Assembly: GCA_025352785.1 (NCBI GenBank)
Contig: JANXSD010000041.1
Location: forward strand, 1-35,215
DNA: 35,215 nt
Direction: 5' to 3'
Source: Bacteroidota bacterium
GTDB taxonomy: Bacteria > Bacteroidota > Bacteroidia > AKYH767-A > OLB10
In this document: one piece after another, positions 27,134 through 35,215 of the stretch
Layout: the number at the start of each line of letters is the position of its first letter
How positions within the stretch are numbered: position 1 is the stretch's first letter
Program-made: the position numbers and the translations under genes
Notes under the pieces: model-generated
Seen by the model: the letters and a program-made list of their open reading frames with translations, nothing else
Database searches by the model: none
What the model was told of the DNA's origin: nothing

Positions 27134-28372
27134 TTATATTTCTATTAACTCAGGAAGTAGGCAGATAAAGTATTTTTTTACTGGGGAGGAAAGCAAAACA
27201 ACATCGAGTTGATCGCTTGCAACTGTTAATTCTATGAGATCGCCATTACGATATTGGATATGGATCTGTTCTTCAAGTGGATCATAAGCGCTATTACTGA
27301 TGGATCCTGTGAATGCGAAATAATGAGCTTCATCAGCAGAAATACCAAATTTCACTTCAGCACTTTTCAAATATGGTTGAATATCAGCACTTGTAAATGG
27401 TTCCTTTTGAAGCCGTATTTTATATAATTTTCGATTCACTAAGCCATCGCATAAGCGTGCTAAAACCTTGTCGGGATGATTTACCCAAACTTTTATTGAA
27501 GCATAAATATCATAGTCATCGAGCATAGCGAAATCACCCAAAAGAGATTGCTCCGTAATAAAATCATCATATTTGAAATCGTTCACAAGAAATAAATGCA
27601 GAATAGGAGAGGCAAAGAGATCTGCCCCTTTCAGCGTAAGTTCTTTCGCGCGCAAGAGAATATTTACTAATAATTGTTCGGAAGAAAGTACTGTTTTATG
27701 GAGGTAAACTTGCCAATACATTAATCGTCGTGCAATAATAAATTTCTCGACAGAGTACACGCCTTTTTCTTCAATAACGAGACGATCTTCAAAAACATCC
27801 AACATTTTAATAATACGTTGTGCACCAATCTTGCCTTCCAAAACACCGGTATAGAAACTATCCCTATTAAGATAATCCAATCGATCCATATCGAGTTGAG
27901 AGGAAACCAATTGGTGGAGAAAATGTTTTGGGTGCTCATTTTTAAAGATACTTAAAGCGGTATTCAATTGGCTATTAAATTCTATGTTCAAACGTTCCAT
28001 ATAGAGGATGGAAAGTTGTTCGTGCGTAATCCCGGTTACGATACTGTGTTCTAATGCATGTGAAAATGGACTATGACCAATATCATGTAAGAGAATAGCG
28101 ATTTGAGTTCCAAGGGCTTCGTCCTCAGTTATTTCATGTCCTTTCGAACGTAATGTTTCAATTGCTTGACCCATTAAATAGAGTGCGCCGAGCGCATGAT
28201 GAAAACGCGTATGTAGCGCTCCAGGATAAACCATGTGTGTAAGCCCTAGCTGACGAATTCTTCTAAGGCGTTGAAACCATGGGTGTTCGATCAAATCAAA
28301 AATCAATGGATGAGGTATAGTAATAAAACCATATACCGGATCGTTAAATATTTTCTTCTTGTTCTGTTTCAA
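27134..28372 (-). CDS. HD-domain phosphohydrolase (dGTPase-like, COG1078)
   Basis: A 412-residue metal-dependent phosphohydrolase. The HD motif is visible as His54 and His58 (HTRFHHALG), His96-Asp97 (LLHDIGHSPFSHALEH), and a later Asp in SSQLDMDRLDYLNRDSF. The family is related to dGTP triphosphohydrolases and SamHD1-like enzymes, but the substrate of this branch is not known from the sequence. The start codon is TTG at 28370-28372: no in-frame ATG lies between the upstream stop and there, and KKIFNDPVYGFITIP matches the common N-terminus. It is divergent from porX and upstream of the lpx genes. Confidence 0.9.
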   Translation of the reverse strand: MKQNKKKIFNDPVYGFITIPHPLIFDLIEHPWFQRLRRIRQLGLTHMVYPGALHTRFHHALGALYLMGQAIETLRSKGHEITEDEALGTQIAILLHDIGHSPFSHALEHSIVTGITHEQLSILYMERLNIEFNSQLNTALSIFKNEHPKHFLHQLVSSQLDMDRLDYLNRDSFYTGVLEGKIGAQRIIKMLDVFEDRLVIEEKGVYSVEKFIIARRLMYWQVYLHKTVLSSEQLLVNILLRAKELTLKGADLFASPILHLFLVNDFKYDDFITEQSLLGDFAMLDDYDIYASIKVWVNHPDKVLARLCDGLVNRKLYKIRLQKEPFTSADIQPYLKSAEVKFGISADEAHYFAFTGSISNSAYDPLEEQIHIQYRNGDLIELTVASDQLDVVLLSSPVKKYFICLLPELIEI

Positions 28373-28486
28373 AAATGATGTTGTATTAATTATTTATTTT
28401 ATTTGAGAATCAATTCAATTAAAGCTGAAGCGAATTTATTGCAAATATCGTCAACTGAAATTCAATTAAAGATAAGCTTAACAATT

Positions 28487-28494
28487 TACCTTTG
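28487..28494 (+). promoter_or_regulatory. candidate -7 element of porX
   Basis: TACCTTTG, the same octamer as in the lpxD promoter but on the plus strand, about 75 nt before the porX start. No TTG (-33) lies at the expected distance, so it is a candidate only. Confidence 0.4.
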
Positions 28495-28568
28495 CCATAG
28501 ATTTTGTGTTTGACATCAAGATCACGGTTGAGAAACATAATTATCCTTTTAAAAACGAAAAATTATAT

Positions 28569-30125
28569 ATGGAAAAAATAACAATATTATGGGCTGATGA
28601 TGAAATCGATTTGTTGAAGCCACACATTTTGTTTTTAACTGAGAAGGGTTACGATGTAACAACAGCAACAAATGGTCGTGACGCACTAGACTTAGTTCAG
28701 AAGAAAGAATACGATATCATTTTTCTCGATGAGAACATGCCAGGATTAAGCGGTTTGGAAACATTGATGCAGATTAAAAATATCCGCGCAGAGATTCCTG
28801 TGGTGATGATCACTAAGAGTGAAGCGGAAGAAATTATGGAGCAGGCAATAGGATCTAAGATTGCAGATTATCTCATCAAGCCCGTTAATCCTAATCAAAT
28901 ATTATTATCCATCAAAAAAAATCTTGATAACAAAAGATTGATAAGTGAAAAGACGAATCAAAACTATCAGCAAGAATTTCGACAGATAGGAATGACGTTA
29001 GGAGATAAATTAAGTTGGCCAGAATGGGTTGACGTATATAAAAAACTGGTTTATTGGGAGATTGAATTAGAGAAATCGCAAGATCTTGGAATGTATGATA
29101 TTCTTACGATGCAGAAGAGTGAGGCGAATCAGCAATTCAGCAAATTTGTAGAAAACAATTATTTGAATTGGTTGAAGAATCCGGATTCAGCGCCGTTGTT
29201 GTCACATCATTTAATGCGCAAAAAAGTTTTCCCCTTAGTTGATCAATCGGAAGAGCCTGTATATTTAATGTTAATTGATAATCTACGTTATGATCAATGG
29301 AAAGTTATTCAGCCAATTTTATTGGAGCTTTTTAAAACTGTTGATGAAGACTTATATTGCAGCATTCTACCAACGGCGACACAGTATGCAAGGAATTCGA
29401 TTTTTGCTGGGATGATGCCATCAGAAATTGAGAAAAGATTTCCGAATTTATGGTCGAATGATGATGAGGAAGGAGGGAAGAATTTACATGAAGAAGAATT
29501 TTTGGCGGATCAACTTCAACGGCTACGCAAGACGTACAAATTCTCGTATACAAAAGTTACAAATATTGATGGCGGAAAAAATTTAGTAGAACAGATTCCA
29601 AATCTTTATCAGAATAAACTTAATGTAATCGTGTATAATTTTGTGGATATGCTTTCACATGCTCGAACAGACATGCAAGTAATTCGTGAGTTAGCAGAAG
29701 ATGAAAAAGCTTATCGTTCCATCACGAAATCATGGTTAGAACACTCACCCTTATTAGATGCATTAAAAAGAATTGCGGAACGCCCTTGCAAGGTTGTCAT
29801 CACAACGGATCATGGAACCATTCGTGTGAAAGAAGCTTCTAAATTAATTGGTGATAGAAATACGAATACAAATTTACGTTACAAGCAAGGGAAAAATCTT
29901 AATTATGAAAAGAGAGATGTTTTAGAAATAAAAAATCCTGCTGATGCATTTCTTCCAAGAAATAATGTTAGCTCTGCTTATGTTTTTGTGAAAGGAGATA
30001 AGTTCTTTGCGTATCCTAATAACTTTAATTATTATGTAAATTTCTATAAAGATACTTTTCAGCATGGAGGTATTTCAACAGAAGAAATGATAATTCCGGT
30101 AATGACACTTCAAAGTAAAGTATGA
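28569..30125 (+). CDS. porX: T9SS response regulator with PglZ domain (PorX)
   Basis: A 518-residue response regulator of the type IX secretion regulatory system. The start is placed at 28569 (MEKITILWADDE) rather than 28506, as the receiver domain begins there. Receiver: acidic pair Asp10-Asp11, phosphoacceptor Asp54 (IIFLDENMPG), Thr82 and Lys104 (YLIKPVNP). A helical linker follows, then an alkaline-phosphatase-like PglZ domain: VYLMLIDNLRYDQW, ILPTATQYARNS (likely nucleophile Thr), and VITTDHGT with metal-binding Asp-His. In Porphyromonas gingivalis PorX works with the PorY kinase; no kinase gene is in the window. The stop overlaps the next start (ATGA). It links the window to the secretion of the sorting-domain proteins at 8937-21948. 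Confidence 0.95.
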   Translation: MEKITILWADDEIDLLKPHILFLTEKGYDVTTATNGRDALDLVQKKEYDIIFLDENMPGLSGLETLMQIKNIRAEIPVVMITKSEAEEIMEQAIGSKIADYLIKPVNPNQILLSIKKNLDNKRLISEKTNQNYQQEFRQIGMTLGDKLSWPEWVDVYKKLVYWEIELEKSQDLGMYDILTMQKSEANQQFSKFVENNYLNWLKNPDSAPLLSHHLMRKKVFPLVDQSEEPVYLMLIDNLRYDQWKVIQPILLELFKTVDEDLYCSILPTATQYARNSIFAGMMPSEIEKRFPNLWSNDDEEGGKNLHEEEFLADQLQRLRKTYKFSYTKVTNIDGGKNLVEQIPNLYQNKLNVIVYNFVDMLSHARTDMQVIRELAEDEKAYRSITKSWLEHSPLLDALKRIAERPCKVVITTDHGTIRVKEASKLIGDRNTNTNLRYKQGKNLNYEKRDVLEIKNPADAFLPRNNVSSAYVFVKGDKFFAYPNNFNYYVNFYKDTFQHGGISTEEMIIPVMTLQSKV

Positions 30126-30544
30126 TTATAAAGTGGAAAGTGGAGGATGTGAGTGAACTTGAAAAAGTTGTGGTTGATATATTGGCGAAAGTAAATAAAA
30201 CAAAGATTTTTTGCTTTCATGGGGAGATGGCTGCGGGTAAGACAACCTTGATTAAAGTATTTTGCAAATGTTTGGGTGTTAGGGATGAAGTGAATAGTCC
30301 TACCTTTTCCATTGTGAACGAATATCAAGGTAAAGAAGGTCAGGTGGTCTATCATTTTGATTTTTATAGGATGAAAAGTGTGGAGGAGGCCTTTGATATT
30401 GGATATGAAGACTATATTTACTCCGGCAATTATTGCTTTATAGAATGGCCAGAACGAATTGAAAAATTGTTAAATATTCACAAAGCAGATATTTTTATCA
30501 CAGTCGAATCAACCACACGTTATATTACGTGCCACTATGAGTAA
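30122..30544 (+). CDS. tsaE: tRNA threonylcarbamoyladenosine biosynthesis ATPase TsaE
   Basis: A 140-residue ATPase that works with TsaB and TsaD to make t6A at position 37 of ANN-decoding tRNAs. Walker A GEMAAGKTT is at 34-42, followed by the family blocks VNSPTFSIVNEY, VVYHFDFYR and CFIEWPERI. The length and architecture are standard. The ATG overlaps the porX stop by 4 nt, and its own stop overlaps the ald start by 8 nt, so all three genes form one tightly coupled operon. Confidence 0.96.
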   Translation: MIIKWKVEDVSELEKVVVDILAKVNKTKIFCFHGEMAAGKTTLIKVFCKCLGVRDEVNSPTFSIVNEYQGKEGQVVYHFDFYRMKSVEEAFDIGYEDYIYSGNYCFIEWPERIEKLLNIHKADIFITVESTTRYITCHYE

Positions 30545-31760
30545 ACAAATCACAGGAATGAGCGCTCTTGCACAGCAGGGTGTCATGATGCCACAGGAAA
30601 GTGTTTTAGAGGTAAGTAAACTTAAGCAAGAACTTTTCATTGGTATACCAAAGGAAATTTCCTTTCAGGAAAATCGTATTCCATTAGTACCTGAATCAGT
30701 TGCCGTATTAGTGAATAATGGACATAAAATCCATATTGAAACGGGAGCAGGAGTTTGTGCAAATTTTACTGATTCAGATTACAGTGAAGCTGGAGCACAA
30801 ATAGTTTACCATGCGGAAGAAGTTTATAAAGCAGATCTAATTTTAAAAGTTGCACCACCTTCCATTGAAGAGTTGGAATATTTTAAAGACAAACAATCAT
30901 TGATGTCAATACTTCAAATTGCTATGCAACCTGAAGGGTATATTCAGAAACTTGGATCAAAAAAAATTACTGCATTAGCCTTTGAATTTCTTCGTGATGA
31001 AACTGCAATTTATCCTGTAATTCAAGCGATGAGTGAGATTGTTGGAAGTGCTTCGATACTCATTGCTTCTGAATTGTTAAGTAATACCACTGGTGGAAAG
31101 GGAGAATTATTAGGAGGTGTTCCAGGAATGCCTCCAACTGAAGTTGTGATTTTAGGTGCGGGTACTGTTGGTGAATACGCTGCTCGTGCTGCGATTGGAT
31201 TAGGCGCTTCCGTTAAAGTTTTTGATAATTCAATTTACAAGTTACGCCGACTACAGAAAAATTTGGGTAGTCGTGTTTATACATCTACACTTAATCCTTC
31301 AGTATTATTAAATGCTTTAAAGACTGCTGATGTTGTTATAGGCGCCATACTTGGAAAAGAAGGTCGATCACCTATTGTAGTAACAGAAGAGATGGTTAGT
31401 GAGATGGGATCTGGATCTGTAATTATTGATGTAAGCATTGATCAAGGAGGATGTATTGAGACTTCAGAAGTTACTAATCATTCTAATCCTGTATTTCGAA
31501 AATATGGTGTAATACATTATTGCGTTCCCAATATTGCAAGTCGTGTTGCGCGAACTGCTTCTTATGCACTTAGTAATATTTTCACTTCTATACTTATAAA
31601 TATGGGTGATGAAGGAGGGATGGATGCATTGCTTTGGCAAGATGGACATGTGCGAAGTGCAGCGTATTTATATCGAGGAACCGTAACAAATAAATACGTT
31701 GCTGATTTATGCCGGATGCCTTTTCGAGATTTGAATTTATTGATGGCAACAAGAATATAG
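30537..31760 (+). CDS. ald: alanine dehydrogenase family protein
   Basis: A 407-residue enzyme of the alanine dehydrogenase/transhydrogenase family, expected to interconvert L-alanine and pyruvate with NAD. It has an N-terminal extension of about 35 residues before the conserved FIGIPKE(I)SFQENRIPLVPESV core. The Rossmann motif ILGAGTVGEYAA is at 205-216, with VPGMPPTEVV before it. The C-terminus (RMPFRDLNLLMATRI) looks like a natural ending, so the transposable element that begins 1-2 nt after its stop did not cut it, but it removed or displaced any native terminator. It is the last gene of the porX-tsaE-ald operon. Confidence 0.93.
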   Translation: MSKQITGMSALAQQGVMMPQESVLEVSKLKQELFIGIPKEISFQENRIPLVPESVAVLVNNGHKIHIETGAGVCANFTDSDYSEAGAQIVYHAEEVYKADLILKVAPPSIEELEYFKDKQSLMSILQIAMQPEGYIQKLGSKKITALAFEFLRDETAIYPVIQAMSEIVGSASILIASELLSNTTGGKGELLGGVPGMPPTEVVILGAGTVGEYAARAAIGLGASVKVFDNSIYKLRRLQKNLGSRVYTSTLNPSVLLNALKTADVVIGAILGKEGRSPIVVTEEMVSEMGSGSVIIDVSIDQGGCIETSEVTNHSNPVFRKYGVIHYCVPNIASRVARTASYALSNIFTSILINMGDEGGMDALLWQDGHVRSAAYLYRGTVTNKYVADLCRMPFRDLNLLMATRI

Positions 31761-31761
31761 A

Positions 31762-33406
31762 TTTCCTGTTTTCAGTGTTGGGGCACCCTGAAAAAATCGT
31801 CGATAATTTGGTATAGCTCCGATTGTTGTTCATCCATTTTCAAAAGTTTCGATTTGGTGTGTTTTGAGTCTGGAAGTGTGTAAGTGATTTCATACATATT
31901 ATGTGTTATTTCTGATGCTATTTTTAAAGACAAGGTTGATTTATAGAAAGCTAAAGCTCTTTCAAGTTATTTGTAAATGCTATAAGCCACAAATGAAATA
32001 CAAATGTGTGCTTCAATCCGATACCGAAGTCGATGATAAATTGGCCTAATACGCAAATCGTTTTTAGACATCCTAAATGCCTTTTCGATGTGCCATAAAT
32101 TCTTGTAATTATCAATTACTTCTGTATTGGATAGTTTAGTATTGGTGATGTCTCCCTTTAACCCATCCCAGACTTTATCGTTGTTAAACTTCTCGTAATT
32201 TATTGCAATAGTGATTTCTCCATTTAAAGATAAATATTTATTGTATCCATTGTTATTGATGCTGGATTTTGTGAGTTTGCCCGCTTTGATTTGTTTTTCT
32301 AATCGTTGTAATCCTCGCTTTCTATTATGTTCATCTTTCGTAGCTCTATTATTTGCAAATGCAACGATAAGATTTGTGTTATCATCTTTCTTTATTTTTA
32401 TCGTTTTACCATTGTTAAATGTATGCGATAATATTTCTTTTTTTATTTTATCAGGTTCGCTTTTAAGCCTTGCGCCAATAATATATTCATAGTTTTTTGC
32501 TTCTAAGGATTCAATATTGCTCTTCGATAATAATCCGGCATCAGCCACTACAATCGGTTTGTTGAGATTAAATTTACGCGTGATTTTTTCAAGAAAGGGA
32601 ATCAATGTATGACCTTCATAAGTACTGCCTTCGAAAATGTCATATCCTATTGCATAACCTCCTAATCCAACTAATAGCCGTAAATAAATTTGTGGATTAC
32701 TGTGCTTACCATCTTTACTAAATCCTGCTTTGCGTAAATCATCTTCATCACTCGCTTCAAAATAAAGCGTTGTCATATCGTAAAACACTACACTAATATT
32801 TCCATTTAAAACGCTTTGTGTATGTGCAAAGCCAATTTGTTCCACTTTTTCTTTAATACTATTATTTAGCTTGTTTAAGAAGCGATATACCGCATCGGTA
32901 TCAAGTGATAAGCCTTGATATCGATATAAATATTCAATCGTTTTTAAATTGCTTAATGGGAAAGCCAAACGTGCTATTACTAAATGACGAAACAGATCTT
33001 CTTTAATGGCTGAAAAACCTATATGGTCATAAATTTTACCAAATATAATTTCTGGCGCAACTGTTTTAATGCTTGCATTATTTAGTACATTAAGTAATTG
33101 CTCTGCCAAAATATCATTAACAGATATAAATAATTTGGGTTGTAAACTTAGCTTTTCTATTTCTTGCTTTCCTTTAAAAACTAACATTTATAATTCCTGT
33201 TCATTACTACTGCTACCAATAGTTCTTTCAACTTTGTATTTACCTCTGGTTTTTGAAATTATCTGAACAGAAATACTCCCCGATGCATTCTTCTTTTTTC
33301 GTAAAAACATCCACTAAACTACACATGGGATACTCATTTCCCCAAAACGCATATTATTTATCAGTCTATTACGCCCTCGTTTTGAAAAAGTGCGTAAAAC
33401 AGGAAA
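31762..33406 (-). mobile_element. IS1634/IS4-like insertion sequence
   Basis: About 1.65 kb containing one transposase frame. Its ends share the inverted repeat TTTCCTGTTTT (31762-31772 on plus, 33396-33406 on minus); beyond this the match fades. The left end lies 1 nt after the ald stop and the right end lies within the T-tract of the neighbouring gene's terminator. No flanking target duplication could be seen, so the exact ends are uncertain by a few bases and the copy may be old or rearranged. Confidence 0.75.
31772..33310 (-). pseudogene. IS1634/IS4-family transposase with two in-frame stop codons
   Basis: Reading from an ATG at 33310 the frame runs 512 codons to TGA at 31772-31774, interrupted only by two TAA codons, at 33188-33190 and 31967-31969. 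The N-terminal part (MFLRKKKNASGSISVQIISK, then KVERTIGSSSNEQEL) and the C-terminal part after the second stop (LERALAFYKS, then YEITYTLPDSK) both fit the family, so these are premature stops. The DDE core lies between them: VVFYDMTTLYFE, VVADAGLLSKS, and YKNLWHIEKAFRMSK with the Y..L...E......K pattern. An ATG directly follows the first TAA, so a 406-residue product with the full triad could be made by reinitiation, but it would lack both ends. Confidence 0.85.
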
Positions 33407-33442
33407 AAACCCTGACTATCTTTTGAACAGATAATCAGGGTT
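33404..33442 (-). terminator. terminator of the repeat-rich surface gene
   Basis: On the minus strand AACCCTGATTATCT pairs with AGATAGTCAGGGTT over 14 bp (one G-U), 7-nt loop, then TTTT and the T-rich end of the insertion sequence. It sits about 20 nt after the stop at 33463. Confidence 0.9.
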
Positions 33443-33462
33443 AACAATTTTTAAACTATTTC

Positions 33463-35215
33463 TTAATGTGCAAAATCATAGGTGGTAATCGAACTAAATG
33501 TAACTGGAATTTTACTCCAAGTTTCAATGGCATTACGATGTTTAACAACAATATAATAGCTTCCGTTTAAAATTGCAGAACTGTATGTTAGATGTATAGA
33601 ACCATCCACCTTTAATACCTCAGTGTCAGACTCAACTAAACCATTAGGAGTAATTGCATCATGTAGTTCTACAACAATACTATCAACTTCTTGCAGTAGC
33701 GGATCCGTACTTATTCCTGCATTCTCAAGCGCTGGTGTCATCGTGCCCCCAGAAGTGTAAAATCCTTGTATAAATAGTATTAAATTCAATGTTACGTTCG
33801 AATTACATCCTTCGTCAATTTGTGCATTACAATTATCATCAATTCCATTTCCGCACACTTCTGTGTTACCTGGGGAAACAGATGCAGAGGCATCGTTGCA
33901 ATCCAAATTGTTAGTAGAGTAACCACTTGGGGCTGTTGTATTGCATGTTAAAATTGTTGATAATGAATTTCCGTAACCATCACCATCATTATCGGCATAA
34001 TAAGTTATGCTGTTGTTTATCGTAAGCACTAGAGTTTTCACATCCGTACAACCGGCAGCATTTAATCCAGTAACTGAATACGTTCCAGAAGTGGTGTAGG
34101 TTGTTGCATTCGCAGACCATGTATACGAATCACAAGCAGTAATAGAAACCGAACTTGAAGTTGAATTATTAATTGTTAAAATTAAAGTTTGAACATCGGT
34201 ACAACCCGCAGCATTTAATCCAGTAACTGAATACGTTCCAGAAGTGGTGTACGTTGTTCCGTTTGCAGACCAAGTATAAGAATCACACGTTGAAAGAGTT
34301 GTTGAAGAAGTGGAACTATTTTTAATAGTTAAGTGAAGTGTAGCTACAGAATCACAACCTGCAGCATTTGTAGTTGTGAAAGTATAAACTCCAGAAGTTG
34401 TATGTGTAGTTCCATTCCATGTATAAGAATCACAAGCTGAAAGAGTTGTTGAAGAAGTGGAACTATTTTTAATAGTTAAGTGAAGTGTAGCTACAGAATC
34501 ACAACCTGCAGCATTCGTAGTTGTGAAAGTATAAACACCAGAAGTTGTATGTGTAGTTCCATTCCAAGAATACGAATCACAAGCTGAAATATTAATGCTT
34601 GAGGTGCTAGGATATTTAACAATTACATTTGTTGCTGAAGAAGTAGCAACACATCCATTTGCATTTGTTATTGTAACAACATAGTTTCCTGCAGTGGTTG
34701 CACTGATGCTCTGAGTTGCTGCTCCATTACTCCATAGATAACTGCTGGCGGAATTTGATGTCAAAACTACATTGCTGCCATCACAAAAAGTTGTTGATCC
34801 AGATGCCGCAATAGTTGCCGTAAATAAAGCTGGCTCAGTTACAGAAATTGTTGTTGATCCCGTGCAGCCATCATTATCAGTAACAGTATAAGTATAAGTT
34901 CCGGCGGATACCGAAAAATCTCCTACACCAGAATAAGTTGGGTTACCTCCTGAGGCAGCAATGTGTAATACTGCTTGTCCACCATGACATAATATTGGTG
35001 ATGTAATTATTGAACTTGCAACAATAGGTGTAGGCTGAGTAATAATTACATGGAAAGAACAAGTTACAGAATTGTTAGAGCCATCAGTTGCAGTATATGT
35101 TACAGTAGTATTTCCTATTGGGAAAACATGACCTGAATTGAAATTTGAAGTAAAGGTTAATCCACTGCAATTGTCAGTTGCTGTTGGTGCATTCCATGTT
35201 GCTATTGATCCCGTC
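33463..35215 (-). CDS. large repeat-rich secreted protein, 3' part (HYR, Ig-like, MopE-like motifs)
   Basis: Open from the right edge to a TAA at 33463, so at least 583 residues and missing its start. Order: a HYR domain (ATDNCSG, FPIGNTTVTYTATDGSNN); a module with LCHGG and YTYTVTDNDGC; an Ig-like repeat (TTFCDGSNVVL, YLWSNGAATQ); four tandem 49-51-residue repeats with CDSYTW, TTSGVYTF, AAGCDSVATLHLTI; a metal-binding segment of the MopE/thrombospondin-3 type (YYADNDGDGYGN, DCNDA, EVCGNGIDDNC); and a beta domain ending YYIVVKHRNAIETW. These modules are common in Bacteroidota adhesins. The protein ends at TTYDFAH, without a T9SS sorting domain of either type; a terminator follows at once. It may need another export or anchoring signal, or may be truncated. 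Confidence 0.85.
   Translation of the reverse strand, partial: TGSIATWNAPTATDNCSGLTFTSNFNSGHVFPIGNTTVTYTATDGSNNSVTCSFHVIITQPTPIVASSIITSPILCHGGQAVLHIAASGGNPTYSGVGDFSVSAGTYTYTVTDNDGCTGSTTISVTEPALFTATIAASGSTTFCDGSNVVLTSNSASSYLWSNGAATQSISATTAGNYVVTITNANGCVATSSATNVIVKYPSTSSINISACDSYSWNGTTHTTSGVYTFTTTNAAGCDSVATLHLTIKNSSTSSTTLSACDSYTWNGTTHTTSGVYTFTTTNAAGCDSVATLHLTIKNSSTSSTTLSTCDSYTWSANGTTYTTSGTYSVTGLNAAGCTDVQTLILTINNSTSSSVSITACDSYTWSANATTYTTSGTYSVTGLNAAGCTDVKTLVLTINNSITYYADNDGDGYGNSLSTILTCNTTAPSGYSTNNLDCNDASASVSPGNTEVCGNGIDDNCNAQIDEGCNSNVTLNLILFIQGFYTSGGTMTPALENAGISTDPLLQEVDSIVVELHDAITPNGLVESDTEVLKVDGSIHLTYSSAILNGSYYIVVKHRNAIETWSKIPVTFSSITTYDFAH
34015..34610 (-). repeat. four tandem 49-51-codon repeats in the surface gene
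   Basis: Two near-identical units of 147 bp (TGAAAGAGTT recurs at 34291 and 34438) and two units of about 153 bp (ACATCCG/ACATCGG at 34040 and 34193) encode CDSYTW...GCDSVATL and CDSYTWSAN...GCTDVKTL. DNA identity within each pair is very high, so the copies are recent. Confidence 0.88.

Noticed and set aside
31755-33410. Target-site duplication flanking the insertion sequence
   Set aside because: The flanks (AATATAGA or AGATTT on the left, AAAAAACC on the right) do not match as direct repeats.

Overview
The window is an AT-rich stretch of a Bacteroidota chromosome. The evidence is a fused lpxC/fabZ gene in an lpxD-lpxC/fabZ-lpxA cluster, a PorX-type response regulator of the type IX secretion system (T9SS), several very large secreted proteins with T9SS C-terminal sorting domains, a Porin_10-like barrel, and promoter motifs of the TAnnTTTG type used by this phylum. 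The sequence alone does not let me place it below phylum level.

Layout. (1) 1-618: end of an rRNA operon (3' part of 23S, then 5S and a clear terminator). (2) 693-8890: housekeeping and envelope genes on both strands: a putative porin, GAPDH, lipoyl synthase, a small barrel-like protein, an OsmC-family protein with a guanine-deaminase-like protein, a LolC/E-like permease, and a NamZ-like exo-muramidase lipoprotein. (3) 8937-22897: an accessory surface-protein region. It holds two giant tandem paralogues (1918 and 2009 aa), each with a signal peptide, LamG-like domain, unrecognised enzyme-like central domain, carbohydrate-binding-like domain, Ig-like repeats and T9SS sorting domain. It also holds a mini-protein that is almost only a type B sorting domain, a 38-codon ORF coupled to it, and a frameshifted coiled-coil gene. 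(4) 23199-28372: a minus-strand block with an HD-domain phosphohydrolase, lpxD, lpxC/fabZ, lpxA and a CcmA-like ABC ATPase (lipid A and fatty-acid synthesis). (5) 28569-31760: a plus-strand operon of overlapping genes, porX-tsaE-ald. (6) 31762-33406: an IS1634/IS4-like element whose transposase frame carries two in-frame TAA codons. (7) 33463 to the right edge: the 3' part of another large repeat-rich secreted protein with HYR, Ig-like, 49-residue repeat and MopE-like metal-binding modules.

How the genes relate: porX belongs to the regulatory system of the secretion machine that should export the sorting-domain proteins in region 3. The lpx cluster makes lipid A, to which T9SS cargo can be attached through A-LPS in species where this has been studied. 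These links are functional inference; the window holds no T9SS core component.

The best candidates for something undescribed are the central domains of the paired giant proteins (finding 1) and the sorting-domain mini-protein with its coupled micro-ORF (finding 6). No CRISPR array, tRNA, phage gene or recognisable defence system was found.
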